From the NCBI RefSeq assembly GCF_954871325.1, contig NC_088776.1, positions 48,750,569-48,814,568 of the forward strand: a DNA stretch of 64,000 nucleotides, given 5' to 3'. This DNA is from Gordionus sp. m RMFG-2023 (Eukaryota > Nematomorpha > Gordioida > Chordodea > Parachordodidae). Below are positions 11,801 through 20,800 of the stretch, in pieces (position 1 is the first letter of the stretch; every line of letters begins with the position of its first letter). Position numbers and translations under genes: made by a program. The notes below the pieces were generated by a model. The model did not search any database. It saw only the letters and a list, made by a program, of their open reading frames with translations, and was not told the origin of the DNA.

Positions 11801-14800
11801 TTGGATGAATAAAGACGGAAATGAAGTAATAGTAATAAATGACAATAATATGGTGAAGGAAGCGGATAAGGTGATGGAAGATAAATATATACAAGAGATG
11901 AATGAATTATTGATATGCTACAATGAGTTTTTTATAAATGAACTGGGTACATTAAACAATTTTGAGGTGAATATAAAATTGAGAGATAATTCGATACCTA
12001 AATATTGCCCAATTCGTCGAGTTCCTTTTGAATGGCGGGATGATATAGAAAAAGAGTTAAACAGATGGGTGCAGGAGGGAATTATAGAGTCAGTGGATAA
12101 TAGTAATTGGGCGACACCGTTAGTACCTATTAGAAAACCCAGTACTCTGAGTTTATGTGCTGATTTTCGGATCACGATAAGTAAATGGGTTCAGGAGATC
12201 AAGTTTCCGCTGCCTAGAATCGATGAAATTTTAGCTAGTCTAAAAGGGGCCAGGTATTTTTCAAAGGTTGATTTTGCTAATGCATATTTACAGTTAAAAG
12301 TTATAGCGAAGAGACCAGTAAACTGTTGACTATAACGACGCAAAAGAGATTGTTCAACTTTAAGCGGTTACCATTCAGGTTAAGTGTATCGGCTTCAATT
12401 CTTCAAAGAGCAATGAAATTCAATTTTTCAAGGAATGGAGGGAATTTTTTATTATATGGAATGGACGACCTGTTGATTAGTGGGAGGTCCATGGAAGAAC
12501 ATAATAAACGATTAGAGAAGGTATTACAACTTATCAAGATGAGGGGATTGCGTAAAATAGAGAAAAGAGTATGTTTGGAGTCACCAGGGTAACATATTTA
12601 GGACATATAATAGAAGACAGAGAAGTCACGTCATTAAGTAAAAATATTGAGGGTATAAAAAATATGCGATCGCCAAAGGACAAGAAGGAATTGCAGTCGT
12701 TTATGGGAATGATAAATTTTTATCATCGATTTATTGAGGCTTTTGCAGAGATCGACGCTCCATTATATGACTTATTGAAAGATAATACACCTTTCAGATG
12801 GTTGGAAATTCAGGAAAGAAGTTTTAAAGAGTTGAAGGATAATATATGTAGAAAACCCATTTTATTATGTCTTGATAATGATTTGGAGGTGATTTTATCA
12901 GTGGATGCTTCTGCAAGGTGTGTGGGAGGAGCACTTTTACAAATATTGGAAAGGCCTGTTAAATATTTTTCGCGAAGCTTCAGACCGGCGGAGGAGCATT
13001 ATTCGGTTATTGAAAAAGAATCATTGGCGGTTATATTTAGGCTCATGAAATGCAGAGAGTATCTGATCGGGCGCCGATTCATTATATATACCGATCACAA
13101 GCCGTTAATGTATCTATTCAAAAAAGATAATAAGGAATTGATGCTGTCTCCTAGACTGCAAAGGTGGTTGTTAGTTGGAAATTTCAATGTGGAGGTACGT
13201 TATAGACCAGGAAGGATTAATCATTTGCCAGATGTGTTGTCCAGATTATGTTTCGAGGAAGAAATAGTGAACGATGAGGATAATTATGATAATGGAGCGA
13301 TTAGGGAGTTATCTTTCAGGAATGGTCCAGTGACTTGGTAAGAAATAAAACAAAGTAGGATAAAGGATGAGGAGTTAAAAAAAATTAAGTAATGTTTAAT
13401 AGGCGGAAAAAATTGGGAAAGGAAAGATAATCCATACAGATTGGTGGAACAAGAAATAACTATTATAGATGACTGTTTGGTGAGAGGTAATAGAACTATA
13501 GTACCGCGAAAATTGAGAGATAAAGTAGTCAGAATGTTGCATGCGGGACATCAAGGGGTAAGTAGAATGAAACAATGGGCTAGAGAATATGTATGGTGGC
13601 CGTCAATGCAGAAGGATATTACAAAGGTCTGCAGAGAATGTTTAACTTGTAATATTTGGTCAAATCTACCCACAAGGAGGAAGGGTGATAGCTGGAAGGA
13701 AACTACACAGGCATGTGAAAGGATACATTTAGATTTTTTTGAGTGGGAGAAAAAGTATTATTTCCTTATAGTGGATGCTTTTTCCAAATGGATTGATTGC
13801 TCAAAGGTGTCGGGACTAACGTCAGTTATAGTTATACAAAGATTGAAGGAATTTTTTGGGAAATATGGAATGGTAATAGTAAGGGATGGTGGTACGGCAT
13901 TTACAAGTGTAGCGTTTAAGATGTTTTGTGAGAGGCACGGTGTAAAGCATGTTATAACGGCTCCAAATCATCCCAGTTCCAATGGGCAGGCCGAGAGAAT
14001 GGTTGCAGTGGTGAAATCGTGGTTGAAAAAGGAGAGGTATGGTGATGGTGAAAGATGGTTATCGCAATTGTTTTACAATAATAGCAGGAATCAAGATGGG
14101 TCTCCGGCAGAAAAATTTTTGCGAGGAAGGGCATTGTTAATGCTGGATTCGTTAAAGGAAGGAAATGAAAAGGTTGGAGGTGTAGTGAAATCTAGTAAAT
14201 TTTGCCTGGGACAAGAAGTGTATATTTTAATGTTCAAAGGAAAATTCCGATGGACGATCGGCAAGGTGGAAGAAATAATTGGTAGTGTTAAATACAAGGT
14301 TAAAGATGACAATGGAATAGTATATTGTAGGCATCAAGATCAATTGAGGCCGAGAGAGGAATATAAAGGAGGGGAGATGTTGTAATTATGAGTATATGAT
14401 AGAGATATGGTGATTGATGTTGGAGAGTGTTGTGTATTTTTTTAAAATGAATAATGTTTTTTTTTATTATTATGTATGAAGGAAAAAAAGTCATGATGAT
14501 TAGAATTAAAAAGTCTTTGATTTTTGATTGTAAATTAAATAAAAGAATTATATTTTTATACGAAAGTTTTTGGATTTAATTGTAAATTAAATAAAAGAAT
14601 TATATTTTTTATACGAAAGTTTTGAATTTATTTTAAAATTGAATAAAGAAATTATTGTTTTTGTACGAAGAATTATTCTATTGCCCGTGGAACCATAAAC
14701 ATTTCTTTTTAACTAAAAGATATAATAATTTAGCATATTTTTATCATCCGAAATATAAAATATTAACGTTTGTCTTGAATTGGAAAAACTAGAACAATAT

Positions 14801-17800
14801 TAAATTTAAATACTTTTTTTAACAAATAACGAAAAATAATTGAGTAAAAATGTATGGTAAATAATTATTATACGGGCATTTTTGTATCTAGATACTTTAA
14901 ATACTCGTGTTTTTTATAGTATAAAGACCCTATATCTCATGATTTTAGAGAAAATCAGATTACATAAATAATTTTTAGCTTTAAACAAATTTTAAAATTG
15001 TGAAATTTACCATTATAGCTTTAGGACAACACCTTATCTAACATCAGGCCTTTGTGCACATCTTATATATACCAAATCAACTTGGCAATATCATATCTTG
15101 GGCCATTAAATCATTTGATTCTCCTTTTTTTATTCAAATTTAATGTTTTTTATCCATTCTGATTTTTTTTTAAATTTTATAGACTACTCCGCTTTACCGA
15201 ACGAAAATAATATCAGCCCTAATTTGTCGTATACCCTCGATTTTGATATCAATATTAATAAGAATTCACCGACTCAAATAAATTCCTCCTCATTGAATCC
15301 TAGCAATACCTCCCTATATGTATATTATATAAATAAATTGATATATTACGTTATTTGCTTATTTTAAATCATTAATAAGGTAATTATTTTATTACAATTA
15401 TACAATTATTCATTTGTACTTGCAGCAAACTTATGCTCAAAATAACGACCAACATTTTGGCTCTAGGGATAAAAGTAGGTCCTTCGCTACTTTATACGAG
15501 CCAATCAATGATTTTCCAATCCAGAGTTATAACAGTAGCACTGGCTACTTGGCTATCTCCGGGTCTACAAACGTCCATAATTACAACCCAACTTTTTCTT
15601 CTTACAATTCTAGCGTAATAAAATAAAAAATACAGTGTATAACTTCGTATAATTTTTTCCAATTTTTAGTTCTTTAATTTTGAAAAATATCATAATTTAT
15701 AGTGTAACTTCATTTTTAACTTTTAATTTCTAGCCAATCTTGAGAAATGATATAATAGATTATACTTTATTAATTAATGTTTTTTTTAATTATCTTATGG
15801 AACGAGTAATTTTTTGATAATAATTTATTTTTAAAATTTTTACATATAAATTTATTACTAGAATGAGGAAGATATAAACAAGGATCCCATGATGAGCGAT
15901 TTCAGTTCATATTATTCGCCCTCTGCTAGTACCACAGGCCGAAACTTTAATAGGCAGCATCATCCTTTTGTAAATATATCTACATTTTTTCCACTTAACA
16001 TGTAAGATAAAGGGACTGACAATAAAAAATTCATCATTATCAAAATATAACATGTTTTTAATCATCTATTTAATTGTATTTTGATTTTAAAAAGTTTTCA
16101 GTATTACATAAGATTAGTATTTTTAATAGCACACCACATGGGACAGGTTTCTAATGGCTCCCACTCTATAATAAATACCCGAGAATTCTTCAGAGTTGCT
16201 TTCGCAGAGCTTAATTTTTTATATACATAAATACTTCATTATCTTTGGAAATCTTTTTAAATTTTAGACTCGATCCACCAACTATGCAATGGCTCAAACG
16301 ATAGATTTTTCTCCCTGTCAAAAGCTTTTATCGGCGTCTTATAACGAACAAAAATTTTTGGACCGTTACGCCTCGGGTATTTTGGGAATTTAAGAGAAGA
16401 GTTTTATGAGTGATTTGTCAATTTTAGAAAATTTTCTCAAACTTATAAACAAACTAATTAATTAAATTTAATGCTAAGTGATAATTCTTTTGCTACATTA
16501 TATATTCTTCCTTTTTTGTATGTTAAAAGTAAAATTAACTAGTGCGCTAAAATTTAGTTTTATATAATATGTGATATTCTAAGTTATAATATAAAAGTAA
16601 AAGGTATTAAATTACAAAAAAAAGGTAATTCGGAATTTAATGATAACAATTTTGCAAATGAACAATTTATGTCTACTTCCTACAGACGAGCAAAATCTCA
16701 GGAAAATAATCTTAATCGGATAAATGAGAGGTGATTATAATATTTTTTAAATAACCTTAAAATAGCTCAAATCTTATATTTTCTTTATCTTTTTATATAA
16801 TATATAAATTATAAGTGGTTGTCGTTGTAATATGAATACACATTGTACAATAAATTTTTATTTTTGTGTTAATAGTTTTTATAATAAATAAGACACTAGT
16901 CGTCATCATGGTTAAAGGCAACAAATTTTTTTCGCCCTTCATATATTATGTTCACATAAAATGTCATTTATTAAATCCTAATTATTGAATATTATAAACG
17001 TTTTTCCCCCTTGATTTTTAGGTCCAACGATTCTTATCTGACTCCCCAATCCTGTGCTTTCAGATTCAACAATCACTCTCTCACTAATTCACATTCACAT
17101 ATATTACTGAAAAATGACAACAGTGATAAATTGACCCTCAATTCGGGTATGATGCATGATTTCGATAACTCTACAACCCATAGCCTGGGTAATCACAACA
17201 CTGTTGCCCCTGATATGTTGGTTCCGCCTTGCGCATCTCTTTCCAATCTTTCATCATATTACGGCTCCACTTCTAACCTAGAATCCTTTTTGATTCCTGC
17301 CGCCACCCTTTCCTCTTTTTCTAGTCAGGACGAAATGTTCCACCTCAAAACCAGCAATTTTAACTCTAAATATAGTAGGTCTAGCCCTGCCCGAAATGAA
17401 GTTAACGCCACTTTAGAAATGAGCGGAATGGATTATATAAATAATGATTCAGCAATTCTCGGAGACATTCTCATGAATAATTCTATGGGTATAATCTATT
17501 TTAGTTTTCTTTAAATTTATGCTCCTGGTTTCAATTAAAAATTTTATATGGTCAATGGCTTAAAGAGGCTTTCTCAACCTTTTACTAGCTAACTTTAAAA
17601 GGTTAATTAGTACTTGCTCTCGTGTATGGTTATAAATTCTTTAGCATTCTAGATAAAAAGATAGCTCAAAAATGGAAGTGAACTATGCTTTTTTTTTATT
17701 AGAATGTATTTCAAATCGAATGTATTAAGAAAACTACTGAGAAACATTTTTTTAAATATTTTAATTATTATTTTATTGGTCTGTATTTTATATTTTTAAA

Positions 17801-20800
17801 CAAAAGAAGAATAAGGCTATTTAAGCAGATCACGGGGTCGGGTCTATTTTTAAAAAATAATTTCGGTTCAAGCTGAATCGGGCCTAATATTTTTTAAAAA
17901 ATTTCAGGCCTGGTCTGGCTTAAATTTTTAAATATTGATATCATTACATTTTGTGAAATAAACTGATATATTTTAAAATTCAACAATGCGCTAATGTTTT
18001 TTATTTGTAGATTATTTTTTTTACAATCAAAAAAATTATTAAATTTTTATATATTTAAATATATTCGGACGGAGCCAGGTGGACAAATTATTCTTATTTT
18101 GGGTCGGGCTTTAAGGAACAAATAAACAAAATTTGTTCGGGATGGGCCGGGTAGGACAATTTTTTTGAAATATTAGGCCCAATGTAGATGATAATTTGAA
18201 TACATGATATTTTTTTTAGGCGGTGTCTAAAAATATAAATAAATCTTGAAGAAAAAAAAGAAGCTATTTTTAATGTAAAAATAAAATTTGGTTCTAAATC
18301 AATTCTCGTCACAAAAATATATTTTTTAAAAAAAATAATAAAAATTAATAAATTTATTCAAATTTATTTAGTTAGGTAATTTTTATGAAAAAACTAGTAA
18401 ATAATTATTAAAAAGTATGTTTTTCGAATTTAATTCTCTTTTTTTTTGTTTTTTGTTTTTTGGTTATGTTTTTTTCTTTTCATTTTTTGTTTTTTTTTCA
18501 TTTTTATAAGACTTGGCCCAAAATGTTTTGTTAATAATTTGCCAAAATATATAAATTATTAGGTTTTTTTCAAAAACAGCCTTATAACTATAAAAAATAT
18601 TTTATTTATTTTTTGTCTTCTGTGTTCAAAATCTAAAAAACATAAATAAATAAATTTGGAAGAAAAAATAATTCATGTAAATATAAAATAGTGTTCTAAA
18701 TTATTTTTCGTCATTTACAAAATAAATTTTTTAAATAGTAATTCTTACGAAAAAACTAGTAAATAATATTAAAGTATTTGGTGACATTGTTATTTTTCGT
18801 ATTTTATTCTCGTTTTTTTTGTTTTCCGTTATTTTAATTTTGTTTTTTTCTCGTTTTTTTGTTCTTTTCGTTTTTCGTTAATTTTTACAAAACTTAAAAA
18901 AAAAATAATGGAAGATTTGGGATAGTGTTGTTAAACGGCTTGTTTTGAGTTGATTTTTAAAAATGGCGAACTCAATATTTCATCTATAAAAATATTACGC
19001 AAACCTGAAGATTTTGTTCATAGATGGAACAAAGGTCTAGACCTATATTATCGAAATTTCGAGGCTTAGGCAATATTTTTCTATTTAAAATATTGAGTTA
19101 GCCGTATAAAAATAGGTTCAAAACGAGCCATTTAACAACACTAATTTGGGACATGTTTCATAATTTTATTAAATTGCGAAAATTGATAGATTTTGAGGTT
19201 TTTTTTTCAAAACATTTTGGACACAGCCATATGAAAGCCAAAAAATGATTTAAAAAAAATAATTTAAAAGATGACGATATCAACATGAAAATCGGAGGTA
19301 ATAATGTAAACATTATAGATGATAGATATGACTCGATTGCACAAGATATTGTTTTAGACAATATGACAAGTATATGCGCTTATATTAATTTTAATTTTAG
19401 CATATCATTAAAATATTATATTATATATATTTTATTTAGTAATTTTATATATTTTTATATAGTTGTTATAATATTTTAGTGTTTTATCATTTTTTTTAAA
19501 ATTATACCAATATCAATATTATCAAAATAAAATTTTAACGATTTATTATAAAAATTCACCGATACTATGATACTTTTATATCCCGATACTTTCAATTTTA
19601 ACTTATTACCAGTGACAGATTTTCACCTTAATCATTTTTTAAAAAAAATTGGCCCATTATAAGCCATGAATAAGAAAAAGTAATTGATTTACAATTTTAT
19701 AAACAGATAAGAAAGAAAAGCTTTTATTTTATTTTTAAAATTTTGTTGAAATTAATTTTATTGCTAAGTTAATAAACATAATATAAAATAAATTTTTATT
19801 TATATTGAAAGGAATTTTTATGGCTTAAATTAATGCGAAAAAGTGATATCGGTGCTTCTGTTATATTGATAAATTTATTTTTGATCAAATTGTTGTCACT
19901 TAATATTTAGGCGGGCTAAAGTCAATTAGTTATTGAAAGCTCAAAAAAAGTTTTTAGATATAACTGCCACGAATTACGCCCCAAGAAATACGAATAATTT
20001 CATAATTTGAATTTAGATCAACAAAATCAAATACTTCCAGCAAACATCTTACTATTGACAGTTTAGCCTGCTTTTAAATCATTTTAAAATACGAATGTCG
20101 AATATTAAAGAACAATTTTTATGAAATAAGTCAAAAAAATTATTTGCTTGAATTTTTTTTTGATGCAGTGATTCTTTAATATTACACAATATTTTTGAAA
20201 TCATTTTTTTTTCTTTCTTTTCATTAGATGATCAACAAAGCAATTCTTCTATATTAAACGTGGACGATTTTTTGGATAAAATAAATCACGAAAGTGTCAA
20301 AATCAATGGCATCTCGACGAACGTTAAATTTATGGATAATGAATCCAAGTCTAAATACCTTTTTCCTAATGAAAGTAATAACGAATCTCCTATGCCACCA
20401 GAAACCAATGATAAGGAATTAAATTTTTTGGAAGGTGAATCTCAAACCTATATGCAAAACCACATTCCACACATTATTTTGACAGGTTAGATATTTTTAA
20501 TTTAATTAACCGGAAAGTTTTAAATTGAATATTTATTATCGTTGAAAAGCAAACTTTTCTACATTTAAATATTGAATAGTCTTCACATTTAGCACTCTTA
20601 AAAACGTTTTTAATAAAATATTAACTAGAGATGTACCGGACATGAATCTGGCATCGGACCGGCCTGGAGTTTTATGAAAATAAACAAAATTATTATAATT
20701 TTTCTTCGCCTTTTTTAATATTCTAATTTAAATTCTGAAATTAATTATCAAGGTTACAAGTTTATATGGGGCGTCTTTTAACTCGCCGCCTGTCCATTTT

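Larger units (their letters stand above)
10642..14732 (+). mobile_element. Ty3/gypsy-like pol fossil bounded by terminal inverted repeats
   Basis: A 4.1-kb element in CRTC intron 8. Recognisable parts in order, on the + strand: a protease C-terminal segment (ILGWD-type, about 10.9-11.1 kb), a long Asn/Asp/Glu/Lys-rich linker (about 11.1-11.9 kb), Ty3/gypsy-type reverse transcriptase (about 12.0-12.7 kb), RNase H (about 12.85-13.25 kb), and integrase with an HHCC finger and D-D-E core (about 13.5-14.2 kb). Gag and the protease active site are not seen. The copy is broken, with a few breaks, and looks moderately young because the domains read easily. It is not flanked by direct LTRs; instead its ends are inverted copies of one sequence (see the two arms). 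No clear target duplication was found. Confidence 0.85.
17489..20227 (+). other. CRTC intron 14, repeat-filled
   Basis: No exon seen. It contains a family B-like MITE (about 17824-18195), a direct-repeat pair (18221-18480 and 18621-18850), a family A MITE (18923-19143) and T-rich runs. The open frame at 19285-19479 has no recognisable features. Confidence 0.6.
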
